A stretch of DNA of 5,552 nt from an uncultured Bordetella sp. (lineage in GTDB: Bacteria; Pseudomonadota; Gammaproteobacteria; Burkholderiales; Burkholderiaceae_B): NCBI GenBank assembly GCA_937881145.1, contig CALGFL010000472.1, positions 1 through 5,552 of the forward strand. The letters are read 5' to 3'. This document shows, one piece after another, positions 1-5,552 of this stretch; the first letter of the stretch is position 1; each line of letters starts with the position of its first letter. The notes under the pieces were generated by a model that saw nothing but the letters and a program-made list of their open reading frames with translations, ran no database searches and was not told the origin of the DNA. The position numbers were made by a program, and so were the translations under genes.

Positions 1-528
1 GTCGCACCAGTGCTTGCAGCGTGGGTAATCGTCGCCGACCAAGGGCGCGCGCGGATCGCGGCAGCCGCCCTGGCAATGGCGAGCGTCTTCTTCGCCCGCA
101 TAGCAGGGCGTGAGATCGAGCCCGCCGCCGAACCAGAAGGCGTCGCTCTCGTCGTGCCCGGGCCGCGCCAGGGCGTGGAACAGGCGCACGTTCATGTGCG
201 TGGTGGGCACATAGGGGTTGCGCGGATGCAGCACCATGGACACGCCCATGGCTTGCCAGGAACGGCCGGCCAGCTCGGGCCGGTGGGCACTGGCCGAAGG
301 CGGCAGGCGCGTGCCGCTGACGTGCGAAAACAGCACCGCGCCGCGCTCGAAGAGCCGGCCGCCTTCGATCAGGCGCGACATGCCGCCGCCGCCCTCGGGG
401 CGCTGCCAGTCGTCGGCGCGCAAGGCATCGCCGCCGGCCTGTTCCAGCGCGGCGACGATGCGGGCCTGCAGGCCCAGCAGGTAGTCGCGCACGGAAGCGG
501 TGTCCAGCGCGCCGGGCAGGGTGCTCAT
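1..528 (-). CDS. hemF: Oxygen-dependent coproporphyrinogen III oxidase, N-terminal 176 residues (3' end outside window)
   Basis: HemF oxidatively decarboxylates coproporphyrinogen III to protoporphyrinogen IX with O2 in the cytoplasm, a late step of heme synthesis. I translated it by hand from the ATG at 528-526; the frame stays open to base 1, so about 120 residues are missing compared with the roughly 300-residue family. Family signatures in order: [12 protein letters not shown] (residues 47-58), [13 protein letters not shown] (78-90), [22 protein letters not shown] (94-115) with conserved His101 and His111, [11 protein letters not shown] (131-141), His151, and YPRCKHWCD (168-176). The start codon overlaps the purD stop as ATGA, so it is the last gene seen of the yebC-purD-hemF operon. 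No clear Shine-Dalgarno precedes the ATG, which suggests translation by reinitiation after purD. Oddities: five Cys between residues 142 and 175, and Gln153 where I recall a His in the E. coli protein (HWH versus HCQ here). The family call is firm. Confidence 0.95.
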   Translation of the reverse strand, partial: MSTLPGALDTASVRDYLLGLQARIVAALEQAGGDALRADDWQRPEGGGGMSRLIEGGRLFERGAVLFSHVSGTRLPPSASAHRPELAGRSWQAMGVSMVLHPRNPYVPTTHMNVRLFHALARPGHDESDAFWFGGGLDLTPCYAGEEDARHCQGGCRDPRAPLVGDDYPRCKHWCD

Positions 529-1820
529 TTGCGCTGCTGCGAGGGCTTGAGCGCGCGCCAGCCGATGTCGCCGCGGTATTGGGCGCCGTCGAACTGGATG
601 GCCGACACGGTCTTGTAGGCGCGATCTTGCGCCATGCGCACCGAGTCGCCCAGCGCCGTGACACAGAGAACGCGGCCGCCGGACGTCCTGACCGTGCCGT
701 TTTCCAGCTTGGTGCCGGCGTGAAAGACCATGCAGTCTTCGGCCGCGGCGGGCAGGCCGGTGATGGCGTCGCCCGAGCGCGGCGTGCCCGGATAGTTGTG
801 CGCGGCCATGACCACGCCCAGCGCCGTGCGGCGGTCCCACAGGATGTCGGCCTGGTCGAGCGTGCCGTCGATGGCGTGCTCGATGGCGTCGAGCAGGTCG
901 CTCTTGACGCGCATCATGATGGGTTGGGTTTCGGGGTCGCCCATGCGGCAGTTGAATTCCAGCGTCTTGAGCGCACGGGTGGCGTCTTCGCCCGGGCCTA
1001 TCATCAGCCCGGCGTACAGGAAACCGGTGTAGACGATGCCGTCGGCCGCCATGCCGTTGACGGTGGGCAGGATGATTTCCTTGAGAATGCGGTGATGCAG
1101 CTCGGGCGTGACGATGGGCGCGGGCGAATAGGCGCCCATGCCGCCCGTGTTGGGGCCGGCGTCGCCGTCCAGCAGGCGCTTGTGGTCCTGGCTGGTGGCC
1201 AGGGCCAGTACGTTGCGGCCGTCGCTCATGACGATGAAGCTGGCTTCTTCGCCGGTGAGGAATTCTTCGATGACCACGCGTGCGCCCGCTGCGCCCAACG
1301 AGCCGTCGCCCAGCATGGCGTCGACCGCGGCATGGGCCTCGTCCAGCGTCATGGCCACGACCACGCCCTTGCCGGCCGCCAGGCCGTCGGCCTTGATGAC
1401 GATGGGGGCGCCTTCCTGGTCGATATAGGCGTGGGCCCGGACCGGGTCGGTGAAGGTCTGGTAGCGCGCCGTGGGAATCTTGTGGCGCATCATGAAGGCC
1501 TTGGCGTAGTCCTTCGAGCTTTCGAGCTGGGCCGCCGCCCTGGTGGGACCGAAGATCTTCAGGCCGCGCGCGCGAAAGAGATCGACCACGCCGGCGGCCA
1601 GGGGCGCCTCGGGGCCGACCACGGTGATGCCGATATCTTCGCGCTGGACGAAATCGGCCAGTTCTTCGGGCGTGGCGTAGGGGACGGTCTCCAGTTGCGT
1701 GTCGAGCGCGGTGCCGCCGTTGCCGGGGGCCACGTACACGCACTGCACGCGAGGAGACTGGGACAGGCGCCAAGCCAGGGCGTGTTCACGGCCGCCCGAG
1801 CCGATAACCAGTACTTTCAT
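525..1820 (-). CDS. purD: Phosphoribosylamine-glycine ligase (GAR synthetase)
   Basis: PurD joins glycine to 5-phosphoribosylamine with ATP to give glycinamide ribonucleotide, the second step of de novo purine synthesis, in the cytoplasm. The 431-residue protein matches the usual length of about 430 and is complete. It opens with the N-domain motif GSGGREHA (residues 7-14) and PGNGGT (32-37). The ATP-grasp core follows: [13 protein letters not shown] (141-153), the [20 protein letters not shown] block (211-230) and the metal/ATP-binding [12 protein letters not shown] (288-299). The C-terminal domain ends with [10 protein letters not shown] (415-424). The ATG at 1820-1818 lies inside the end of yebC (ATGA overlap). 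Its likely ribosome binding site, a GAGG four bases before the ATG, is made from the last yebC codons. The stop in turn overlaps the hemF start. No key residue appears to be missing. Confidence 0.98.
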   Translation of the reverse strand: MKVLVIGSGGREHALAWRLSQSPRVQCVYVAPGNGGTALDTQLETVPYATPEELADFVQREDIGITVVGPEAPLAAGVVDLFRARGLKIFGPTRAAAQLESSKDYAKAFMMRHKIPTARYQTFTDPVRAHAYIDQEGAPIVIKADGLAAGKGVVVAMTLDEAHAAVDAMLGDGSLGAAGARVVIEEFLTGEEASFIVMSDGRNVLALATSQDHKRLLDGDAGPNTGGMGAYSPAPIVTPELHHRILKEIILPTVNGMAADGIVYTGFLYAGLMIGPGEDATRALKTLEFNCRMGDPETQPIMMRVKSDLLDAIEHAIDGTLDQADILWDRRTALGVVMAAHNYPGTPRSGDAITGLPAAAEDCMVFHAGTKLENGTVRTSGGRVLCVTALGDSVRMAQDRAYKTVSAIQFDGAQYRGDIGWRALKPSQQRK

Positions 1821-2548
1821 TGCGCCTCGTCGAACACGACGTTGGTGTAGACCTCTTGCACGTCGTCCAGGTCTTCCAGGGCGTCGAGCAGCTTCTGCAT
1901 TTTGACGGCGTCGTCGCCGGTGAGCTCGGTTTCGTTGAGCGCCTTCATGACGATGCCGTCGACTTCGGCCTTCAGGCCCGCGGCGGCCAGGGCCTGGCGC
2001 ACGGCGGGATAGTCGCCGGGCGCGCAGATGACCTCGATGCCCCCCTCGTCGTCGGCGACGATGTCTTCGGCGCCGGCTTCGAGCGCGGCCTCCATGATCT
2101 TTTCCTCGGAATTGCCAGGCGCGAACAGGAACTGGCCACAGTGCTTGAACATGAATTCGACCGAGCCGGGCGTGCCCAGGTTGCCGCCGTTCTTGGTGAA
2201 GGCGTGGCGCACTTCGGCCGCGGTGCGGGTGCGGTTGTCGGTGGTGCAGTCGACGATCACGGCCGCACCGCCCACGCCGTAGCCTTCGTAGCGGGCTTCT
2301 TCGTAGTGGTCGCCGTCGCCGCCGCCGGCCCCGCGGGCAATGGCGCGCTGCACGTTGTCCTTGGGCATGTTGGCGTCGGTCGCCTTGTCCCAGGCCATGC
2401 GCAGGCGGGGGTTGCTGTCGGGATCGGGGCCGCCGGCGCGGGCGGCCACGGTGATTTCACGGATGATCTTGGTCCAGAGCTTGCCCCGCTTGGCGTCCTG
2501 GCGACCCTTGCGGTGCTGGATATTGGCCCATTTACTGTGTCCGGCCAT
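1817..2548 (-). CDS. yebC: YebC/TACO1 family translation factor or transcriptional regulator
   Basis: A complete 243-residue member of the YebC/PmpR/TACO1 family. It begins with the hallmark [22 protein letters not shown] (residues 1-22), followed by [10 protein letters not shown] (27-36), [11 protein letters not shown] (46-56) and [13 protein letters not shown] (61-73). Later conserved segments are [10 protein letters not shown] (87-96), [14 protein letters not shown] (104-117), [14 protein letters not shown] (121-134), [10 protein letters not shown] (153-162) and an acidic C-terminal [13 protein letters not shown] (224-236). The family is cytoplasmic. Members have been described as DNA-binding regulators (PmpR in Pseudomonas), as a mitochondrial translational activator (TACO1), and more recently as factors that help ribosomes through proline-rich stretches; the sequence alone does not decide which applies. 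It is the first gene of the operon with purD and hemF. The start is supported by a partial Shine-Dalgarno AAGAG seven bases upstream and by the invariant MAGHSKW beginning. Confidence 0.96.
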   Translation of the reverse strand: MAGHSKWANIQHRKGRQDAKRGKLWTKIIREITVAARAGGPDPDSNPRLRMAWDKATDANMPKDNVQRAIARGAGGGDGDHYEEARYEGYGVGGAAVIVDCTTDNRTRTAAEVRHAFTKNGGNLGTPGSVEFMFKHCGQFLFAPGNSEEKIMEAALEAGAEDIVADDEGGIEVICAPGDYPAVRQALAAAGLKAEVDGIVMKALNETELTGDDAVKMQKLLDALEDLDDVQEVYTNVVFDEAQ

Positions 2549-2587
2549 AGTTTTTCTCTTAGATGATTCTGATTCGGCAAAACGATT

Positions 2588-2593
2588 ATTTTA
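2588..2593 (-). promoter_or_regulatory. Candidate -10 element for the yebC-purD-hemF operon
   Basis: Read on the minus strand this is TAAAAT, five of six matches to the sigma-70 -10 consensus. It sits in the most AT-rich part of the gap, about 40 bases before the yebC ATG, which would give a leader of roughly 30 bases. No convincing -35 hexamer lies 16-19 bases upstream; the region there is instead occupied by an inverted repeat at 2594-2616. That could mean an activator-dependent or simply weak promoter, or that the real promoter is elsewhere. Confidence 0.28.
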
Positions 2594-2616
2594 GCCTGCC
2601 GGGAACCGGCTTAGGC
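2594..2616. repeat. Imperfect inverted repeat in the divergent yebC/ghrA control region
   Basis: The arms read GCCT-GCCGG and CCGGC-TT-AGGC around a GAA centre: a perfect 5-bp core (GCCGG/CCGGC) extended by 4 more complementary bases (GCCT/AGGC), with one side offset by a 2-base TT bulge. It directly abuts the candidate yebC -10 element and ends 8 bases before the candidate ghrA -35 element. That position would suit an operator acting on either promoter. It has no T-tract, so it is not a standard terminator. In GC-rich DNA such a dyad can arise by chance. Confidence 0.35.
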
Positions 2617-2624
2617 GGGCGGAC

Positions 2625-2652
2625 TGGACTTGTTCCGGCACGGGTATATCAT
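2625..2652 (+). promoter_or_regulatory. Candidate sigma-70 promoter of ghrA
   Basis: TGGACT (2625-2630; four of six matches to TTGACA) and TATCAT (2647-2652; five of six matches to TATAAT) are separated by 16 bases. Transcription would start near 2659 and give a leader of about 37 bases before the TTG start. The overlapping TATATC at 2645 is a poorer fit because it gives a 14-base spacer. Judged by eye only. Confidence 0.42.
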
Positions 2653-2682
2653 CGACCACTAGCCGCCAGTTCCAACGGGTCA

Positions 2683-2690
2683 GAGAGGTG
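2683..2690 (+). promoter_or_regulatory. Ribosome binding site that selects the TTG start of ghrA
   Basis: GAGAGGTG contains GAGGTG, a strong match to the anti-Shine-Dalgarno complement, and ends five bases before the TTG at 2696. In this frame a TAG stop at 2660-2662 blocks any longer version, and no ATG or GTG lies between that stop and the TTG. The start on TTG is therefore well supported. Confidence 0.75.
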
Positions 2691-2695
2691 TCAGC

Positions 2696-3628
2696 TTGAA
2701 GATCATTTGCGCATCCACGTCAGCAATCGAACAGGCGACTTGGTGCGAGTTGCTGGCCGCGGCGCTGCCGCACGCCGAGGTTTTTCCGTGGCAGGACGAC
2801 GGCCCGGCCTGCGGCGCCGATGTCGCCGTGGTATGGCGCCCGCCCGCCGCCCTGTTCGCGCGCGAGCGCGAGCTGCGCGTCGTGTTCAACCTGGGCGCGG
2901 GCGTCGATGCCCTGCTGAACCTGCCGGATTTGCCGGACGACGTGCTCATCGTGCGCCTGGAAGACGCGGGCATGGCCGCGCAAATGGCCGAATACGTGGC
3001 CCATTACGTCGTGCGCGCCAGCCGGCATTTCAACGAATACGAAGCCTTGCAAAAGGCCCGGCGCTGGCAGCCCTTGTCCGAAATCGATCGCCGGCAATGG
3101 CCGATAGGCATTATGGGCATGGGCGTGCTGGGCACCAGCGTGGCCCGCGCGATGGCCGGTCTGGATTACCCGGTGGCCGGCTGGTCGCGCAGCGGCCGCA
3201 GGCTGGAAGGGGTGCAGACCTATGCCGGACGCGATGCGCTGCCGGCCTTCCTGGCCCGCACGCGAGTGCTGGTCAATCTGCTGCCCTTGACGCCCGGCAC
3301 CGAAGACATACTGTGCCGCGAAACGCTGTCGCAACTATTGCCGGACTCGCATCTGATCAATCTGGGCCGCGGCGCCCATCTGGTCGAAGAAGATCTGCCG
3401 CCGCTGCTCGACAGCGGGCACATGGCCGGCGCCATGCTGGACGTGTTTCGCGTCGAGCCGTTGCCGGCGGAGCATCCTTTCTGGACGCATCCGCGCATCG
3501 GGATCACGCCGCACGTGGCCGGCGTCACTTTGCGGCGCGAGACGATCGAGCAGATCGGCACCAAGATCCTCGCCATCATGCGCGGCGAGACGATCACGGG
3601 CGTCGTGGTGCGCGAGCGCGGCTATTGA
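2696..3628 (+). CDS. ghrA: Glyoxylate/hydroxypyruvate reductase A (D-2-hydroxyacid dehydrogenase family)
   Basis: GhrA-type enzymes reduce glyoxylate to glycolate and hydroxypyruvate to D-glycerate with NADPH (less well NADH) in the cytoplasm. The 310-residue protein has nearly the length of E. coli GhrA (312) and shares its landmarks: an early VVWRPP (residues 45-50), FNLGAGVD (64-71), VRLEDAGM (86-93), WQPL (124-127) and a C-terminal RERGY. The Rossmann nucleotide site is GMGVLG (141-146), with WSRS (163-166) at the position where NADPH-preferring members carry an arginine. The catalytic triad of the family is present: Arg225 in NLGRG, Glu254 in VEPLP and His273 in TPHVAG. It is transcribed alone, divergent from yebC and convergent with emrB, so context adds nothing about its substrate. 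It starts at TTG, chosen on the Shine-Dalgarno at 2683-2690. The family call is firm; exact substrate preference is inferred from resemblance to E. coli GhrA. Confidence 0.93.
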   Translation: MKIICASTSAIEQATWCELLAAALPHAEVFPWQDDGPACGADVAVVWRPPAALFARERELRVVFNLGAGVDALLNLPDLPDDVLIVRLEDAGMAAQMAEYVAHYVVRASRHFNEYEALQKARRWQPLSEIDRRQWPIGIMGMGVLGTSVARAMAGLDYPVAGWSRSGRRLEGVQTYAGRDALPAFLARTRVLVNLLPLTPGTEDILCRETLSQLLPDSHLINLGRGAHLVEEDLPPLLDSGHMAGAMLDVFRVEPLPAEHPFWTHPRIGITPHVAGVTLRRETIEQIGTKILAIMRGETITGVVVRERGY

Positions 3629-3654
3629 TCGTCCCGGGGCCCCGAGCCTCGATC
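3627..3654. terminator. GC-rich dyad between convergent ghrA and emrB; doubtful terminator
   Basis: The gap between the two stop codons is only 26 bases. It holds the perfect palindrome CGGGGCCCCG (3635-3644), framed by a second inverted pair, GATCG (3627-3631) and CGATC (3650-3654). Transcripts from either side could fold here, so a two-way terminator is possible. Against this, the central palindrome leaves almost no loop, the two arms are separated by unpaired bases, and neither strand has a T-tract. Confidence 0.22.
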
Positions 3655-5274
3655 TCAGTGCGCGCCGGCCGCCGCCTCGGCCGCGCCGCCACGGCTGCTC
3701 TGGGCGCGCTTATACGTAGAGAGCCACACCGTCCCGGTCAGCAGCAGGAAGATGACGGCCGTGGCCATGAACAGGTCGGTCGCCGACATGGTGAAGGCCT
3801 GCAGGTTGATCAGGTTGTCCAGCATGCCCAGCGATTGGGTGTGACTCAAGCCGTCGTGCTGCAGCAGGGTCATGGCATGGTCGAAGGCCGGCTGCCCCGG
3901 CGTGGCAACCTCGGTGAGCCGCGCATGGTGCATCGTGGCGCGGTTGTCCCATAGCGTGGTGGTGATCGACGTGCCGAAGCCGGCGGCCACCAGGCGCACG
4001 AAGTTCGACAGGCCCGCGGCGGCGGGGATGCGCCAGGGTTCGATCTGCGACAGCGTGATCATGGTCAGCGGCACGAAGAAAGCCGACATGGCCGCGCCCT
4101 GGATGAAGGTGGGGATGATCAGCGTGCGCACGTCGGTTTCGGTATTGAACCCGGCGCGCATCCACGATACGGTGGCAAAGATGAGGAAGGCCACCGTGAC
4201 GATGCGGCGCGGATCGACGTGGGTCAGCATCTTGCCGATCACCGGCGTGAGCAGGATGGCCAGGATGCCCACGGGCGCGCTGACCATGCCGGCGTAGGTG
4301 GCGGTGTAGCCCATGGTGCTTTGCAGCCACAGCGGCAGCACGACGTTGGTACCGAAGAACACGCCGTAGGCCAGCGACAGCGAGAGCGTGCCTACGATGA
4401 AATTGCGTACCTTGAACAGCCGCAGGTCGATCACCGGGTGCGCGTCGGTCAGTTCCCAGATGAGGAAGAACACGAAGGCCACGGCCACCACGACGGCCAT
4501 GATGACGATGGTCGAATTCTGGAACCATCCCAGTTCGTTGCCCTTGTCCAGCAGGACCTGCAGGGTGCCCACCCACACCACCAGCAAGGCCAGGCCGATC
4601 TTGTCGATGGGCAACTTGTGCGTGACCGATTCGCGGTCTTTGTAGATGCTCCAGCTGATCCAGGCGGCCAGCAGGCCCACCGGGATGTTGACGTAGAAGA
4701 TCCAGGGCCAGGTGTAGTTGTCGGAGATCCACCCGCCCAGCAGTGGTCCGGCCACGGGCGCGACCAGTGTGGTCATGGCCCAGATGGCCAATGCCATGCC
4801 GGATTTTTCTCTGGGGAAGCTGCCCAGCATCAGCGTCTGCGACAGCGGAATCATGGGGCCGGCCACGGCGCCTTGCAGCACGCGGAAGGCCACCAGCGCC
4901 TCGAACGTGGGCGAGAAGCCGCACAGCCAGGAGGTCAGCACGAAGAGCAGGGTGGAGATCACGAACAGCCGCACCTGGCCAAAGCGCTGGGTGAGCCAGC
5001 CCGTCAGCGGCACGGTGATGGCGTTGGCCACCGCGAAGGAGGTGATGACCCAGGTGCCCTGGCTGGTGCTCACGCCCAGGTTGCCCGAGATCGTCGGAAT
5101 CGACACGTTGGCGATCGACGAATCGAGCACGTTCATGAACACCGCGGCGGACAGCGCGATCGCGCCCAGCAGGCGCTTGCTGCCTTCCAGCGGGGGGTAG
5201 ACCTTGGGCGCCGGGGGTTTGCCGGCCGGCTGTGCGGCCGGCGCTGCCGCGATGCTGTCTTGGATGTCGCTCAT
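3655..5274 (-). CDS. emrB: EmrB-type multidrug efflux MFS transporter (DHA2, 14 TM)
   Basis: Inner-membrane proton-driven drug exporter, expected to work with the adaptor EmrA and an outer-membrane channel. The 539-residue protein resembles E. coli EmrB (512) along its whole length, down to the terminal GAH. Visible landmarks: LDSSIANVSIPTISGNLG (residues 50-67, the DHA motif with Asp51), QGTWVITSFAVANAI (72-86), motif A-like GWLTQRFGQVRLF (92-104), RVLQGAVAGP (131-140, motif B, Arg131), motif C-like APVAGPLLGGWISDNY (172-187), WELTDAHPVIDL (273-284), GYTATYAGMVSAPVG (322-336) and SNFVRL (423-428). Hydrophobic runs fit about 14 helices. Oddities are an Ala/Pro-rich cytoplasmic N-terminal extension of about 25 residues before helix 1 and an Ala-rich tail. 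It lies 21 bases downstream of emrA in the same operon and the same reading frame. The Shine-Dalgarno is poor, but no better start exists between the emrA stop and helix 1. The drugs exported cannot be read from the sequence. Confidence 0.93.
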   Translation of the reverse strand: MSDIQDSIAAAPAAQPAGKPPAPKVYPPLEGSKRLLGAIALSAAVFMNVLDSSIANVSIPTISGNLGVSTSQGTWVITSFAVANAITVPLTGWLTQRFGQVRLFVISTLLFVLTSWLCGFSPTFEALVAFRVLQGAVAGPMIPLSQTLMLGSFPREKSGMALAIWAMTTLVAPVAGPLLGGWISDNYTWPWIFYVNIPVGLLAAWISWSIYKDRESVTHKLPIDKIGLALLVVWVGTLQVLLDKGNELGWFQNSTIVIMAVVVAVAFVFFLIWELTDAHPVIDLRLFKVRNFIVGTLSLSLAYGVFFGTNVVLPLWLQSTMGYTATYAGMVSAPVGILAILLTPVIGKMLTHVDPRRIVTVAFLIFATVSWMRAGFNTETDVRTLIIPTFIQGAAMSAFFVPLTMITLSQIEPWRIPAAAGLSNFVRLVAAGFGTSITTTLWDNRATMHHARLTEVATPGQPAFDHAMTLLQHDGLSHTQSLGMLDNLINLQAFTMSATDLFMATAVIFLLLTGTVWLSTYKRAQSSRGGAAEAAAGAH

Positions 5275-5295
5275 GGCTTTATGACCCGAGTGGCC

Positions 5296-5552
5296 TTATT
5301 GCAGATTGGCCTTGATGATGTTGTCGATCAGCGCGTCGGCCTTGGCGTGGGATTCGTCAAAGACCGGCGTGCTCAGCGCGACTTCGCTCTTGGCAGCCTT
5401 GGCCGCGTCGCCGTCGGCGGCGGTGTCGACTTCGACGTCCATGGACAGGCCCACGCGCAGCGGATGCTGCTGCAGTTCGGCCGGATCGATGGCCACGCGC
5501 ACGGGCACACGCTGCACGACCTTGATCCAGTTGCCGGTGGCGTTCTGCGCAG
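5296..5552 (-). CDS. emrA: EmrA-type membrane fusion protein, C-terminal 84 residues (5' end outside window)
   Basis: EmrA is the periplasmic adaptor (HlyD family), anchored by one N-terminal helix, that links EmrB to the outer-membrane channel. Only the end is visible: the frame is open from the right edge (two bases of an earlier codon, then AQNATGNWIKVVQRVPVRVAID) to the TAA at 5298-5296. NATGNW.KVVQR.PVR is a signature of the final beta-domain of EmrA/HlyD adaptors and is followed by PLRVGLSMDVEVDT (residues 30-43 of the visible part). The protein ends in an amphipathic-looking tail with DALIDNIIKANLQ, similar to the E. coli EmrA ending. A GTG at 5517-5515 is internal, not the start, since the conserved motif begins before it. 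It is co-oriented with emrB 21 bases downstream, giving the usual emrA-emrB order. Confidence 0.9.
   Translation of the reverse strand, partial: AQNATGNWIKVVQRVPVRVAIDPAELQQHPLRVGLSMDVEVDTAADGDAAKAAKSEVALSTPVFDESHAKADALIDNIIKANLQ

Noticed and set aside
579..1850. 423-codon open frame on the plus strand, antisense to purD
   Set aside because: It mirrors purD codon by codon, is full of low-complexity Gly/Ala/Val/His/Asp, and matches no family I recognise. Long antisense frames are expected opposite GC-rich genes with G/C-ending codons.
1820..2566. 248-codon open frame on the plus strand, antisense to yebC
   Set aside because: It is a shadow of yebC with the same compositional bias and no recognisable domain; the opposite strand encodes a textbook YebC.
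3627..3654. Strong rho-independent terminator between ghrA and emrB
   Set aside because: The palindrome has almost no loop and no T-tract follows on either strand, so I kept it only as a doubtful entry.
2563..3954. 463-codon plus-strand frame across ghrA and the end of emrB
   Set aside because: It is Arg/Gly/Ala-rich, out of frame with ghrA, and runs antisense into emrB. The ghrA frame has every catalytic residue, so this one is a shadow.
3710..4924. 404-codon minus-strand frame within emrB
   Set aside because: It is an Arg/His/Gly-rich, non-hydrophobic translation in another frame of a clear membrane transporter gene; an artefact of GC-rich codon use.
5296..5517. A separate small 73-residue protein starting at the GTG at 5517
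   Set aside because: The open frame and the EmrA motif NATGNWIKVV continue upstream of the GTG to the window edge, so this is the end of emrA.
1..5552. A novel system, mobile element, CRISPR array, tRNA or defence island
   Set aside because: Six recognisable housekeeping or efflux genes fill nearly the whole window, the gaps are short, and I found no direct repeat array, terminal inverted repeats, integrase, transposase or RNA-gene fold.

Overview
The window looks like ordinary core chromosome of a GC-rich betaproteobacterium. Protein character and gene order suggest the Burkholderiales, most likely an Alcaligenaceae relative of Bordetella or Achromobacter. This placement rests on recognising the proteins from memory and on strong G/C preference at third codon positions; no search was run.

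Region 1 (1-2548, all minus strand) is a tightly packed cluster transcribed leftwards: yebC (YebC/TACO1 family), then purD (glycinamide ribonucleotide synthetase, purine synthesis), then hemF (oxygen-dependent coproporphyrinogen III oxidase, heme synthesis), which is cut by the left edge of the window. Both junctions are 4-base ATGA overlaps, where the start codon of one gene shares bases with the stop codon of the previous one. The three are almost certainly one operon with coupled translation.

Region 2 (2549-2695) is the only sizeable non-coding gap. It separates yebC from the divergent ghrA. It is AT-rich on the yebC side, carries candidate promoters in both directions, has an imperfect inverted repeat near its middle, and ends in a good Shine-Dalgarno sequence that places the ghrA start on a TTG codon.

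Region 3 (2696-3628, plus strand) is ghrA, an NAD(P)H-dependent glyoxylate/hydroxypyruvate reductase with all catalytic residues present. It converges on region 4 across a 26-base gap holding a GC-rich dyad.

Region 4 (3655-5552, minus strand) is an EmrAB-type multidrug efflux pair: emrB, a 14-helix DHA2-family MFS transporter, preceded by the last 84 codons of emrA, its periplasmic adaptor, which runs off the right edge.

There is no mobile element, CRISPR array, RNA gene, phage gene or defence gene here, and I see no sign of a new biological system. The points worth a second look are modest: an unusually cysteine-rich stretch in the hemF product, the overlaps in the yebC-purD-hemF operon, the dyad in the divergent promoter region, and the weak translation signals of hemF and emrB.
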